Shown: positions 25,317 through 34,635, counted from the stretch's first letter. The stretch: 64,000 bases of DNA from Pararobbsia alpina_A (GCF_965118125.1 NZ_OZ221288.1:1550001-1614000); one strand, 5' to 3'. Numbers and translations are program-made. Notes: a model not told the origin generated them from the sequence alone.

Positions 25317-26243
25317 ATGGAAGCCTTGAATCTCCTCGAATCGTTTGTCACGACCGCCCAGACCGGCAGCTTCTCGGCAGCTGCGCGCCGACTCGGTTTG
25401 ACGCCCGCCGCGGTGAGCAAGAATGTAGGCCGGCTCGAGGCGCAACTGGGCCTGAGGCTGTTCCACCGAAGCACGCGCAGCCTGACGCTGACCGATGAAG
25501 GCGACCAGTTTCTCGGGCAGGTCCGCACGCCATTCGACGACCTTCAACAGGCGTTCTCGCATGTGTCCCAGCAAAACGGCGCGCCGTCGGGCACCTTGAA
25601 AGTCAGCGTCGGCGTCGGGTTCGGCCGCGAGTATCTGGTGCCGCTGCTTGGCGAGTTTCTCGAGCGATATCCGTCGATCGTGCCGGACTGGCACTTCGAC
25701 AATCGGCAGGTCGATCTCGTGGGCGACGGATATGACGTCGCGGTCGGCGGCGGCATCGAGCTGAACGAAGGCGTCGTTGCGCGCGAGCTTGCGCCTGCGC
25801 ATGTGGTCGCTGTGGCGTCGCCGCGCTATATGGAAGGCAAACGCATGCCCGTGCATCCGTCCGAACTCGCCGTGCTCGACGGCATCGCACGTCGCTCGAT
25901 TTCTTCGGGACGTGTCTATGCGTGGACATTGCAGAACGCGATTGGCGAGCGCGCCGACGCACAGCTTCGTACGCGGATGATTTTCGACGACCCCGAAGCG
26001 ATGGCCGCCGCCGCGGTACGCGACCTCGGCGTTGCACTACTACCTATGCCGCACGCTGAACCGCTATTGCGAAAATGCTGTCTGGTCCGACTGCTGCCGG
26101 GGTGGTTTGCGAGCCTGGGGACGATCAGCCTGTACTACCCCAACAAGAAACTGTTACCGCCGAAGACACGAGCCTTTGTCGAGTTTGTCGTCGAGTCGTT
26201 TCGGGTGCAACGTATTGCGGCACGGTTCGATGCAAGAGGGTAA
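25317..26243 (+). CDS. LysR-family transcriptional regulator
   Basis: 308 aa, with N-terminal winged helix (TGSFSAAARRLGLTPAAVSKNVGRLEAQLG) and LysR substrate-binding domain (about residues 90-295). The 113-nt space shared with the divergent SDR gene suggests autoregulation and control of that gene. Effector unknown. Confidence 0.92.
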   Translation: MEALNLLESFVTTAQTGSFSAAARRLGLTPAAVSKNVGRLEAQLGLRLFHRSTRSLTLTDEGDQFLGQVRTPFDDLQQAFSHVSQQNGAPSGTLKVSVGVGFGREYLVPLLGEFLERYPSIVPDWHFDNRQVDLVGDGYDVAVGGGIELNEGVVARELAPAHVVAVASPRYMEGKRMPVHPSELAVLDGIARRSISSGRVYAWTLQNAIGERADAQLRTRMIFDDPEAMAAAAVRDLGVALLPMPHAEPLLRKCCLVRLLPGWFASLGTISLYYPNKKLLPPKTRAFVEFVVESFRVQRIAARFDARG

Positions 26244-26353
26244 GGACTCGAGCGTCAGGCTGCCGCTCGCCGTACAATCGATCCAACCTGCATTTGAACG
26301 ACACACGCATTGATCCGTGGATCGATTGATCTGTTCGGATCCGGAGCACCGTT

Positions 26354-26683
26354 ATGGAAGACCAAGACATCCCTCTGGCAAATAGCGACGTCCTGTATAA
26401 GTCGCTGATCGGAGAAGCGGATTACAGCGTCACACGCACCACCGTTCGCCCTGGTGGCGAAACGCAGTGGCACCATCACACCCACATCTCCGATCGCTTT
26501 GTCGTGGTCCGAGGCGTATTGACGGTCGAGTTCCGCGAAGGAAGCGAAGTCAGGAAAGTCGAGGTCCGCGACTACTACGCGCTTGCGCCCGGCGTGCATC
26601 ATCACGTCCGGAACGAAACCCAGACGGATGTCGTGTACATCAACGTCCAGTCCGGCGGCGAGCGGGATATCGTCATCGAGTAG
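26354..26683 (+). CDS. Cupin-domain protein
   Basis: 109 aa single beta-barrel cupin. The first metal-binding motif is TQWHHHTHISDRFVVVRG (two or three His plus the later acidic position), and the second is YYALAPGVHHHVRNET with a His for the metal. Ribosome site GGAG lies 8 nt before ATG 26354. Such small cupins are dioxygenases, isomerases or sensors; function not assignable. Confidence 0.85.
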   Translation: MEDQDIPLANSDVLYKSLIGEADYSVTRTTVRPGGETQWHHHTHISDRFVVVRGVLTVEFREGSEVRKVEVRDYYALAPGVHHHVRNETQTDVVYINVQSGGERDIVIE

Positions 26684-26716
26684 CGCGATTTCTCAAGCTC
26701 GCGAATCATTTCGACG

Positions 26717-26735
26717 CTCCGCGAAGTGCGCGGAG
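26717..26735 (+). terminator. Short hairpin after cupin gene
   Basis: CTCCGCG (26717-26723)/CGCGGAG (26729-26735) with a 5-nt loop, 34 nt after the cupin stop. Only scattered T residues follow, so it is a weak terminator candidate. Confidence 0.3.
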
Positions 26736-26910
26736 ACACGTTCATTTCTAGTCAGCTCATCCGATATCGTTGACGTGTGGATCGTGTCGCTCGAAGACGG
26801 GCCGATCTCTCGGCACGCGACGCAAGCGTATTGATGGTCCCTGCCGATGCTTGAGATGCATTGGTTTGCGGTACGCCGTTCTGGCGCGATCACGCATTCG
26901 AGGGATTCTC

Positions 26911-28338
26911 ATGAAAACGCTTTTGGCTGCGTTGCTGGCTGCGTCACTCACGATCTCCGCCATCAGTGCGGTTGCCCAAGGAACGACGAGCACCCCTGAG
27001 CCGAAGATCACCGAAGGCTACGCAAGGATGGTCGCGCGCGACGCCTACTTCTGGGCGTGGCCGATGCTCAACGTGTACAACCGGCGACTCGCCTTCAAGG
27101 ACGTACCCGAGCCAGGGCTACAAGGCGGCATCGTGCCGATCGCGCCACCCAACCGGCTCGCCATGCTTAGCGACTATGTACAGCCGGAGGAAAGACTGGT
27201 CGCGTGCCCGAACCAGGATGTCGTATACGGCGCATCGACACTCGCGCTCGATGAAAGCCCGGTGGTGATTCAAGTACCCGACTTCGGCAAACGCTTCTGG
27301 GTGTATCAGATCGTCGACGTCCGGACCGACAGCTTCGCGGATCTCGGTGCGATGTATGGCACCAAGCCCGGCTTCTATATGCTGGTCGGACCCAACTGGA
27401 AAGGCACAGTACCCAAGGGCATCACCAAGGTGTTTCGCTCATCAACCAATACGGGCTTCGTCGTGCCGCGCATCTTTATGGACGACACGCCTGAAGACAA
27501 ACGCGCCGTGCAGCCTTTCGTGAACGCGGTCGATATGTATCCGCTTTCCCAGTTCGACGGCAAGATGAAGCATCGTGTCTGGGCCGACGCACCTAAATTC
27601 CCGGCGCAGGCGACTGGCGACGCCGAAACAAAATGGGTGGATCCGGCCAAGTTTGTCGATGAATTGCCGCTCATTATGAAAGACGCCCCGCCATTGCCCG
27701 GCGAACAGGCGCGCTACAAACGCATCACGACCGTTCTTGCAGCCGCTCAGCGCGATCCGGCCATCAAACAAGCGATGATCGACGAAGCCGGGAAAACCGA
27801 TAGCGAAGTCATTCAACCGCTATTCGAATTGCGTAATTTCGGTATTCCGCTGCCGGACAACTGGGGGACCATCGACAACGGCGCGATGTTCGGAACGGAC
27901 TACCTGACCCGCACCGCGGTCGCCAAATCGAACATCTTCGTCAACAAGCCGAACGAGACGAAATACTTCTATCAGGATCTCGACGCTTCAGGCGGACGCC
28001 TGAACGGTGCGAATCGCTATACGCTGACGTTCAAGAAGGGCGCGCTTCCGCCCGTGCGAGGTTTCTGGTCGCTCACGCTTTACAACACCCACCACTTCTT
28101 CGAACCAAACGCTTTGAAGCGTTATTCGCTTGGCACCAAGAACAAGTCGTTGAAGCCTGATGCCGACGGTTCTCTCACGATCTACATTCAGGCCGATTCC
28201 CCCGGGGCCGATCATGAGTCGAACTGGCTGCCCGCGCCGAAGGATGCTGATTTTTCCCTGTATGTCAGGGCATATTGGCCGGAACAGGCCATCACGAGCG
28301 GAAAGTGGACGCCGCCGGCGGTCGTGAAAGCGAATTGA
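26911..28338 (+). CDS. DUF1254/DUF1214 family exported protein
   Basis: 475 aa from ATG 26911 (GAGGGA upstream), beginning with a signal peptide that ends near AVAQG (residue 25). The N-terminal DUF1254 region (about 40-175: YFWAWPMLNVYNRR, CPNQDVVYGASTLALDESPVVIQVPD) and C-terminal DUF1214 region (about 355-465: RYTLTFKKGALPPVRGFWSLTLYN) are both complete. These periplasmic proteins are common in soil proteobacteria, and their biochemical role is not settled. Confidence 0.9.
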   Translation: MKTLLAALLAASLTISAISAVAQGTTSTPEPKITEGYARMVARDAYFWAWPMLNVYNRRLAFKDVPEPGLQGGIVPIAPPNRLAMLSDYVQPEERLVACPNQDVVYGASTLALDESPVVIQVPDFGKRFWVYQIVDVRTDSFADLGAMYGTKPGFYMLVGPNWKGTVPKGITKVFRSSTNTGFVVPRIFMDDTPEDKRAVQPFVNAVDMYPLSQFDGKMKHRVWADAPKFPAQATGDAETKWVDPAKFVDELPLIMKDAPPLPGEQARYKRITTVLAAAQRDPAIKQAMIDEAGKTDSEVIQPLFELRNFGIPLPDNWGTIDNGAMFGTDYLTRTAVAKSNIFVNKPNETKYFYQDLDASGGRLNGANRYTLTFKKGALPPVRGFWSLTLYNTHHFFEPNALKRYSLGTKNKSLKPDADGSLTIYIQADSPGADHESNWLPAPKDADFSLYVRAYWPEQAITSGKWTPPAVVKAN

Positions 28339-28434
28339 GCACGTCGCGGTACGCATGGGGATTCGAATTGCGTCGATGCAGACACATCGAATCGCTACAA
28401 TCACGCAGATGATTAAGGCCATTCACCGCGACAC

Positions 28435-29148
28435 GTGACCGACATACTGACTTCCTATTTCTGGAGCGGCGACGCCATTCGCAGTCGCCGCGTAAGTGAC
28501 GTCGTTTTAACAGCCACGGTCGAAGTGCCTGCGCCGTCCGCGCGTGTGCTTGCGGATTGGGAACGAGAAACGTCTACGCAACTCGTCCTCGAACCGGGTG
28601 ACGTCGAGACGATGCCCTTGGCACGCACGCGAGCACGTTGGCCGGATTTCCTGCGATGTGTGCAGGCAATGACTGCCTGGACATCCGCACTCGGATTGCC
28701 TGATGTACTCGCCTCGAGTGATATCGCATTGATGGCCTGCCGCGGCGCGCGGTACCACCATGACGGCGGCCAATACGGCAGCGCCGCTTTCTGCAATCTG
28801 TTCCTGAGCGAAGACAAAGGGCTCGACTTGCATTTCGCGTCGACAGGCCTTCGCATTCCCCTGACTCGCGGAACGGCGGTGATATTCGACACCTGCCAAC
28901 CACATGGCGTTATTCGACGCGACAGCACCGGTTTTAATGCGGATGACTTCGCATCGAATCACGATGACATCCAGATATTTCTGACCTGGGAGCTTCCCAT
29001 CGAAGACGTCGGTGTGACTCGTGCACTGAAGGTGGACTTCGACGTCTCGCCTTCGACCTCTCAGCAGCCAGATGACGAACAAGTCTGGATGAACGGTGCA
29101 CCCGTTGCCGTGTATCCGGAGTCAGGGCGCTGGTATCGGCTTGATTGA
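28435..29148 (+). CDS. 2OG-Fe(II) oxygenase-like protein of unknown function
   Basis: 237 aa, start GTG 28435. The central part reads like a double-stranded beta-helix: RYHHDGGQYGSAAFCNLFLS provides an HxD-type metal site, and 52 residues later IFDTCQPHGVIRRDS supplies a distal His and a following Arg for an oxo-acid. The C-terminal 30 residues may be a separate tail. No close family recalled. It is followed within 40 nt by the beta-lactamase gene, so the two may be co-transcribed. Confidence 0.7.
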   Translation: MTDILTSYFWSGDAIRSRRVSDVVLTATVEVPAPSARVLADWERETSTQLVLEPGDVETMPLARTRARWPDFLRCVQAMTAWTSALGLPDVLASSDIALMACRGARYHHDGGQYGSAAFCNLFLSEDKGLDLHFASTGLRIPLTRGTAVIFDTCQPHGVIRRDSTGFNADDFASNHDDIQIFLTWELPIEDVGVTRALKVDFDVSPSTSQQPDDEQVWMNGAPVAVYPESGRWYRLD

Positions 29149-29187
29149 ACGATCAGAACCGCCCGCCTACTCGAATTCACAAACACC

Positions 29188-30009
29188 ATGAAATTAAGAA
29201 TGTTGCTGGTCGCCACGTCAATGTGTGCGGCTATGTCGGTCAATGCTCACACGATCTGCACCATCGTCGCGGATGCCAACAGCGGGAAAACGTTGCTCGA
29301 GCAAGGCGACTGTGCGAAGCGCGTGACACCCGCATCGACTTTCAAAATCGCAATCAGTTTGATGGGTTATGACTCGGGGATTCTTAAAGATGCTCACAAT
29401 CCCACTTTTGAGTACCGCCAGGGTGACCCCGACTGGCTCGGTGCCATTTGGAAACAGCCGACCGACCCTACGCGCTGGATCAAGTATTCGGTCGTGTGGT
29501 TCTCGCAACGCGTGACAACGTCATTGGGTATGACCCGCTTTGCCGACTATGCGAAACAATTCGCCTTCGGCAATGCCAATGTATCGGGCGATTCGCGGCA
29601 TCCCGACGGTTTGACCCATGCGTGGATTGATTCGTCGTTGGAGATCAGCCCGCGAGAGCAGGTGTCTTTTCTGACGAAATTGGTCAATCGCAAGCTGCCA
29701 GTGACCGACCACGCGTTCGCAATGACCGAGCAGATCACCGAAGTGACTCAACTCCCGGACGGCTGGGATATACACGGGAAGACCGGAGCCGGATTTCCAG
29801 CGAACGCCGACGGATCAGACGATAGAGCGCACGGCTGGGGATGGTTCGTCGGATGGGCCCGGCGTGAGGACAAAACACTGGTGTTCGCACGACTGATTCA
29901 GGACGACGGCGTCGCTGGTAAAGGACCCGCCGGCCTACGGGCACGTGATGCGTTTCTTGGGGAATTTCCGGGCCTGACTACGAAGCTGGTGGGGTCGAAC
30001 CGCGGATAA
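29188..30009 (+). CDS. Class D (OXA-type) beta-lactamase
   Basis: 273 aa periplasmic serine beta-lactamase with signal peptide ending at VNA-HT (about residue 20). All class D motifs are present: S50-T-F-K53 (nucleophile and carboxylated Lys), S101-V-V, the FGN motif at 127-129 (F in place of the commoner Y), W/DGW region, and KTG at 198-200. Layout resembles the chromosomal OXA-42/57 enzymes of Burkholderia pseudomallei. Substrate range cannot be predicted. The 3' end overlaps the convergent GNAT gene by 32 nt. Confidence 0.93.
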   Translation: MKLRMLLVATSMCAAMSVNAHTICTIVADANSGKTLLEQGDCAKRVTPASTFKIAISLMGYDSGILKDAHNPTFEYRQGDPDWLGAIWKQPTDPTRWIKYSVVWFSQRVTTSLGMTRFADYAKQFAFGNANVSGDSRHPDGLTHAWIDSSLEISPREQVSFLTKLVNRKLPVTDHAFAMTEQITEVTQLPDGWDIHGKTGAGFPANADGSDDRAHGWGWFVGWARREDKTLVFARLIQDDGVAGKGPAGLRARDAFLGEFPGLTTKLVGSNRG

Positions 30010-30487
30010 CCTGGCCTTGTGCCGCGACGCGCTTGGTCATTGGCACACAAGCCAGATCAATTCCGCGTGGAGATTTGTAGACGGAGATCTCATCGCCTGA
30101 CCACCCGCAGCGCCGATAAAAGGGCGCTGCGTTGAGCGTCGAATCAAGTCGCATCATTGAGATGCCATGCGTCTTCGCCTGGGACTCGAGATAGTCCAGC
30201 ATCAACCGTCCCACGCCCCTGCCCATATGAGACGGACGAACAAAGATCGCATCGATCTGCCCGTTCGCCGGGGTCAGCATCCCTGTGCCGACGATCAGGT
30301 TGGTGTCTTCAATCACGTAGAAGCCGTGCTCGACGAGCTTTGTCCATTTCTCGCCGGGCGTACCTTCTATCCAGGACGACAGTGTCTCCGAGGGATAGTG
30401 ATTGATGCATGCGGTGAGCACTGAATCCGCGCGGATATTCCACGCTTCAATTGCATCGGCTGCGGTTGCTTTTCGGATGGTCAGCAT
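29978..30487 (-). CDS. GNAT-family N-acetyltransferase
   Basis: 169 aa single GNAT domain. The acetyl-CoA-binding motif A is VRPSHMGRGVGRLMLDYLES (R/QxxGxG/A), followed by MMRLDSTLNAAPFYRRCGWSG. Substrate unknown. It is convergent with the beta-lactamase gene and overlaps its end by 32 nt, so the two may affect each other's transcription. Confidence 0.9.
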   Translation of the reverse strand: MLTIRKATAADAIEAWNIRADSVLTACINHYPSETLSSWIEGTPGEKWTKLVEHGFYVIEDTNLIVGTGMLTPANGQIDAIFVRPSHMGRGVGRLMLDYLESQAKTHGISMMRLDSTLNAAPFYRRCGWSGDEISVYKSPRGIDLACVPMTKRVAAQGQVIRGSTPPAS

Positions 30488-30519
30488 TGAGCGGTCCTCG
30501 CTCCAATTTACGTCGGTGC

Positions 30520-30657
30520 ATGTCGGAGCGGCTCAAAGCGTACGGCTCCGTCATGACTGGCGGGCCGTTGGGAATACTGCAATGGTCTGAACGCTACGAC
30601 TCCCACGGGCCGCCGGAGGCGGTCATGGTACGCATCATCATGGAGTTGGCGTCGTAG
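30520..30657 (+). CDS. Possible small hypothetical protein
   Basis: 45-codon open frame starting MSERLKAYGSVMTGG. No ribosome site is clear and no family recognised. It lies in the 320-nt space between a divergent GNAT gene and the P-loop gene, and may be a remnant or chance frame. Confidence 0.25.
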   Translation: MSERLKAYGSVMTGGPLGILQWSERYDSHGPPEAVMVRIIMELAS

Positions 30658-30810
30658 TTCATGCGCCGATACTGCCTGTTGTTATTTCCCTCGTCAACTT
30701 CACGCTATCCGTGATTCATCTGGCGACCTCGGTGCCCGTCGCGTTGAGTTCGTTGTAAAGTCGTGGCGCATCGCTTTCATCGCATGCGTTCAAGTCGTCA
30801 CGAGGAAACT

Positions 30811-31320
30811 ATGACGGTTGTCATTCTCATCGGCGCTTCGGGAGCGGGGAAAACCACCATCGCTCAGGAAATCGAGAGGCGCCATGGAAACGAATTCGAC
30901 GTGTTCTACTTCGATCGGATCGGGGTGCCGAGTACAGAAGAGATGCTCGCGACGCATGGATCGGGCGAGGCGTGGCAACGCGCCAAGACATTTGAGTGGC
31001 TTCACAGAATAGCGACGCTGCCAAACCCCACGCGCCCGATTCTGTTCGAAGGCCAAACTCGCCTGTCGTACCTTGCCGAAGCCGCAGCGAGCGCGGGCGG
31101 CCTCCGCTACGTTCCCGTCTTGGTCGATTGCGACGACCAAACGCGAATCGACAGATTGTCCTCGGCCAGAAATCAACCCGACCTGGCGAACGAACACATG
31201 ATGAACTGGGCGCGCTATCTGAGGAACGAAGCGCACAAAGACGGATGCAGGATTCTCGACACATCCAGCATGTCGTTAGATGACTGGGTCACCTATGTCG
31301 TGAATCTGATGAGGGCGTAG
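30811..31320 (+). CDS. P-loop kinase-like ATPase
   Basis: 169 aa from ATG 30811 with GAGGAAAC upstream. Walker A is LIGASGAGKTTIA (residues about 6-18), with a kinase-like Walker B/LID layout (PILFEGQTR; DCDDQTRIDRLSSARNQPDL). It resembles small AAA_33/gluconate-kinase-like or adenylate-kinase-like proteins; the phosphorylated substrate is unknown. Confidence 0.8.
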   Translation: MTVVILIGASGAGKTTIAQEIERRHGNEFDVFYFDRIGVPSTEEMLATHGSGEAWQRAKTFEWLHRIATLPNPTRPILFEGQTRLSYLAEAAASAGGLRYVPVLVDCDDQTRIDRLSSARNQPDLANEHMMNWARYLRNEAHKDGCRILDTSSMSLDDWVTYVVNLMRA

Positions 31321-31411
31321 CGCCCCGAACGCTGCTCATGCCCGCTACATTCTGGCAACTCGAGCGTCCATTACACATAAGCAAAACTTGCGAGCAACAA
31401 GGCGAACATCT

Positions 31412-31951
31412 TTGATCACAACACCCTTCGATTCATCGATCCTATCGACCCCTCGCATCCGGCTCGTGCCACTTGTCGCGGAGCATGCTAATGACATGTT
31501 CGAGGGACTGAACGACGCCGCTTGCTATCGTCACATCCCGCAGGATCCGCCAACATCCCTGGAGGCGCTCGCGACGAGATACCGCAAACTCGAAAGCCGC
31601 CGTTCACCGGACGGAAGCGAAGCGTGGCTAAACTGGGGGTTGTTTGACGTCGACGACAAGGCGCATGGCTACACTCAGGCAACGATTGACCTGAACTCGA
31701 AAGAAGCCTGGATCGCCTATTTCATATTTTCGGCGAGCCAGCGTCAGGGCTACGCACAAGAAGCGCTGCGTGAACTGCTCCCGGCTCTTCGAGAAGCGTA
31801 CGGCATCGTCAAATTCCGCGCAGAAATCGACACGCGAAACGTTGCATCAATCCGTCTCGTCGAATCCCTCGGCTTCTCGTGCGTCCGGCACGTGAAGAGT
31901 GCCGACGAGTTCAAGGGTTCTGTGAGCGACGAATATCACTACGAGCTTTAA
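31412..31951 (+). CDS. GNAT-family N-acetyltransferase (RimJ/RimL type)
   Basis: 179 aa from TTG 31412, which has AAGGCG 9 nt upstream; another TTG at 31388 lacks one. The domain begins LSTPRIRLVPLVAEHAN as in the RimJ/RimL group. The acetyl-CoA motif is FSASQRQGYAQEALREL, and the C-terminal region is RNVASIRLVESLGFSCVRH. Probably acetylates a small molecule or protein N-terminus. Confidence 0.87.
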   Translation: MITTPFDSSILSTPRIRLVPLVAEHANDMFEGLNDAACYRHIPQDPPTSLEALATRYRKLESRRSPDGSEAWLNWGLFDVDDKAHGYTQATIDLNSKEAWIAYFIFSASQRQGYAQEALRELLPALREAYGIVKFRAEIDTRNVASIRLVESLGFSCVRHVKSADEFKGSVSDEYHYEL

Positions 31952-32038
31952 GCGCGGTTAGCGCGAAGCCCGTCCGAATTCCTGAACGTCATCCATTGCC
32001 GGTCAGGCGAAGCCCCCGGCATCTACAAGGAGAACATC

Positions 32039-32806
32039 ATGTCTCGTATCTTTATCTCGGGTTCGTCGACCGGCTTGGGCCTGATGGCGGCGGAAAAGCT
32101 TGTTCAGCAGGGGCATCAGGTCGTGCTGCACGCACGCAATGCCGATCGTGCACGCGACGCGAAGCGTGCGTTGCCGGAAGCCGAGGCAGTCGTCATAGGT
32201 GACCTGGAAACCATCGAAGCCGCGAGGAAGGTTGCTGCGGACGTCAATACATTGGGGCGCTTCGATGCCGTGATCCACAATGCGGCGGTGGGCTATCGCG
32301 AAGGCAATCGCCTGACGGCCGACGGCTTGCCTCATGTCTTCGCGGTCAACACGCTGTCGGCCTACATCCTCACGGCATTGATCGAGCGTCCAAAGCGGTG
32401 CGTCTATCTGAGTTCGGGCATGCATCACCATGCGGATGCCAATCTTGACGACATCCTTTGGCGCAAGCGTCGGTGGAATGGATCTCAGGCTTATGCTGAG
32501 AGCAAGCTTCACGACACGATGCTGGCATTCGCTGTTGCACGGCGTTGGCCCGACGTGCTGAGCAATGCGCTTGAGCCGGGTTGGGTTGCGACAAGGATGG
32601 GCGGGCCCGGCGCGCCGGACGAAATGGACCAGGCGCATTTGACGCAGGCATGGCTTGCTGCCGGCGACGACGCCAAGGCGGAAGTGACGGGCCAATATTT
32701 CTATCACTTGAAGCGCATGAGGGCGAATGAGCAAGCGCTTGATCCCGACTTGCAGGATCGGTTCCTACGAATCTGTGAGGAGGTTTCAGGTGTCGTGCTG
32801 CCTTAG
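32039..32806 (+). CDS. SDR-family oxidoreductase
   Basis: 255 aa with AAGGAGAACATC before ATG 32039. Cofactor site GSSTGLGLMAAE, HNAAVGY in place of NNAG, catalytic Ser in VYLSSGMHH and YAESK (YxxxK). The loop RNADRARDAK suggests NADP. No operon partner; substrate unknown. Confidence 0.9.
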   Translation: MSRIFISGSSTGLGLMAAEKLVQQGHQVVLHARNADRARDAKRALPEAEAVVIGDLETIEAARKVAADVNTLGRFDAVIHNAAVGYREGNRLTADGLPHVFAVNTLSAYILTALIERPKRCVYLSSGMHHHADANLDDILWRKRRWNGSQAYAESKLHDTMLAFAVARRWPDVLSNALEPGWVATRMGGPGAPDEMDQAHLTQAWLAAGDDAKAEVTGQYFYHLKRMRANEQALDPDLQDRFLRICEEVSGVVLP

Positions 32807-32935
32807 GTCGAGCGACGGTTTCTACGGGCGCAACAGATTGCCAAGTATTCGAGAGAACGGCCCGCGCGGTGGGCACTTCAGCCAGCTGATGCGCGGCCGG
32901 TAGGGCAAAGGGACTCGAAACTTGACTGCCGCGCG

Positions 32936-33682
32936 CTACGACCGCGTCCCCTTGACCGACCGATCAAACCTCCGTACCAGATCCACAACCGTCCTCGCGC
33001 CCATTTTCTTCATCACGCGGCCGCGATGGACTTTGACGGTCATTTCGCTGATGCCGAGCTCATACGCGACTTGCTTGTTGAGCTTCCCGACGGCAATCAG
33101 CTCCATGACTTCGCGTTCGCGCGGTGTCAGCGCGTTCAGGCCAGCCGACGTTTCAGCAGAGTCTTCAGCTTCCCCACCGGCAGGCTCATCGAACACGCGG
33201 ATCTCCCCGCGACGTAGCGCGCCGCCGTGTTCAATAGCCTCGAAAACTGCATCAAGCAGCGCTTCGTCACGCAAGGGCTTGACGAGATAGTCGATCGCAC
33301 CGCCCTTCATCGCCTGCACCGCGGTTGCAGCACAGTCGAGCGATGTGGCGAAGACGAGCGGCGTGAGGTCGCCTGCCAACGCAAGATGACGTTGTATATC
33401 GAGGCCGTTCACGATTTGCAATTGAGCCTCGAGGATCAGGCAAGCAGCCTTGGCGCATGGCGCCCTTGAAAAAAAGTCCTCCACGCGATTGAACGCCTGG
33501 ACGTTCAATCCCCTCGCCCACAGCATCCGTTCGACGTGCGCGCAAAACCATGGGTCCTCATCGAGCAACATGACGGTCGCGCCTTTCGAGCCGTCTGAAT
33601 CGTCGTGCACCCACGAGGCAGCGATCGCGTCGACGTGTGTGTTCGAAAGCGTGTCCGAGAGAGATAACCCAGGTTGTTTCAT
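32936..33682 (-). CDS. LuxR/FixJ-type response regulator with Glu at the phospho-acceptor site
   Basis: 248 aa from ATG 33682 (GGAAGAAG upstream). A 35-residue N-terminal tail precedes the receiver domain (about 36-150): acidic pocket D41-E-D43, T113, K135 in YLVKP. The phospho-acceptor position reads CLILEAQL, Glu85 instead of Asp (codon GAG). The LuxR winged helix follows at about 183-245 (LTPREREVMELIAVGKLNKQVAYELGISEMTVKVHRGRV). Related FixJ/TodT proteins pair with a histidine kinase; none is nearby. Glu may mimic the phosphorylated state, giving kinase-independent activity, but this is inferred. Confidence 0.88.
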   Translation of the reverse strand: MKQPGLSLSDTLSNTHVDAIAASWVHDDSDGSKGATVMLLDEDPWFCAHVERMLWARGLNVQAFNRVEDFFSRAPCAKAACLILEAQLQIVNGLDIQRHLALAGDLTPLVFATSLDCAATAVQAMKGGAIDYLVKPLRDEALLDAVFEAIEHGGALRRGEIRVFDEPAGGEAEDSAETSAGLNALTPREREVMELIAVGKLNKQVAYELGISEMTVKVHRGRVMKKMGARTVVDLVRRFDRSVKGTRS

Positions 33683-34164
33683 GTGCTTCTTCCGTCGTGT
33701 GCCCATATCCGACGATCCGGGTCGTTTCGCCAATTCGAATACAGAGACTCGGGGTCGCGACGCGGATTGCGCTTCGAATGGGGATAGAGGTACCGATCGC
33801 TGTTGCAGAGGGAGAAGCGGTCTCAGACACAAAGGCCGCCGATACGCGCAGTGTAGTGAGACTTCTCTCGAGGACAATCCCTACTTGGTCGTACACGTCC
33901 CAGCTCTTGGGAGGCGTCTGTCGAGCTGAAACAAAGCGCTCTACTTTCCGAGGCTTTTTATGCCGGGTTCTCTTTAAGACGCATGACATTCAAGCCGTGC
34001 GCGTCCAATTGCCCAGGATTAACAACGCTTAACACGACCCCAACACGCGCGCTTCCCAGCGCACCACTCGTTTAACACCCTCCCAACGCTTAACATCGCT
34101 TCACTATGTCCCGATAGCACGATGTTCGACACTCGTCTCACCAACTGAGTCGAGGATGACCATC
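33683..34164. other. Intergenic region with repeated TTAACA elements
   Basis: About 480 nt between divergent genes with no credible coding sequence. It includes three TTAACA-centred elements: AACGCTTAACAC (34024-34035), CTCGTTTAACAC (34067-34078) and AACGCTTAACAT (34085-34096). They lie 70-140 nt before the DUF3331 gene and could be regulator sites. Confidence 0.35.
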
Positions 34165-34635
34165 ATGGATTCTGTAATCGATCCGCATCGTGACGATCCG
34201 TGGGCGCGAACCGTACGCTTGCTCGGCTGGGTGTCCGCCCCCGCCAACGAGCTCGCGGACGCCTCTATGCCCTCGGTATTGCGGCGGGGCACGCGCGGTG
34301 CGACGTCGTCGACGAGAATGACATGCACCTCGTTAGCGGATGTCAAAGTGCTCGAACGTCTCAGCGACGTAACCGCCGCAGTGACGTGGCACGACCCGAC
34401 GCTGTGCAACTACGAATCGCAGATATGGCGCGAAGGCACAGCGCGCATCACGGGCCTTTGCGCGTTGACAGGTGTTCGCATCGTGCCAGGCGAGCCCATC
34501 TATCGTCCTATCGGTCAGCCGGCAAATGCGGGCGCAATGATCCGCTCCGTGGCCATTGGGCCCATCCTCGACTCGATCGAAGTCGCGGAGGTGGTCGAAA
34601 GTGGACCACTCTCGGGACCGGCTCCAGAAAATTGA
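34165..34635 (+). CDS. DUF3331 domain protein
   Basis: 156 aa from ATG 34165 (GAGG 8 nt upstream; ATG 34156 abuts the ribosome site). The C-terminal half (about residues 63-115) is a DUF3331 module: VLERLSDVTAAVTWHDP, then CALTGVRIVPGEPIYRP, with paired Cys that could bind a metal. I associate the family mainly with Burkholderiaceae; function unknown. A second copy is at 54457-54741. flgL follows 76 nt downstream. Confidence 0.8.
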   Translation: MDSVIDPHRDDPWARTVRLLGWVSAPANELADASMPSVLRRGTRGATSSTRMTCTSLADVKVLERLSDVTAAVTWHDPTLCNYESQIWREGTARITGLCALTGVRIVPGEPIYRPIGQPANAGAMIRSVAIGPILDSIEVAEVVESGPLSGPAPEN

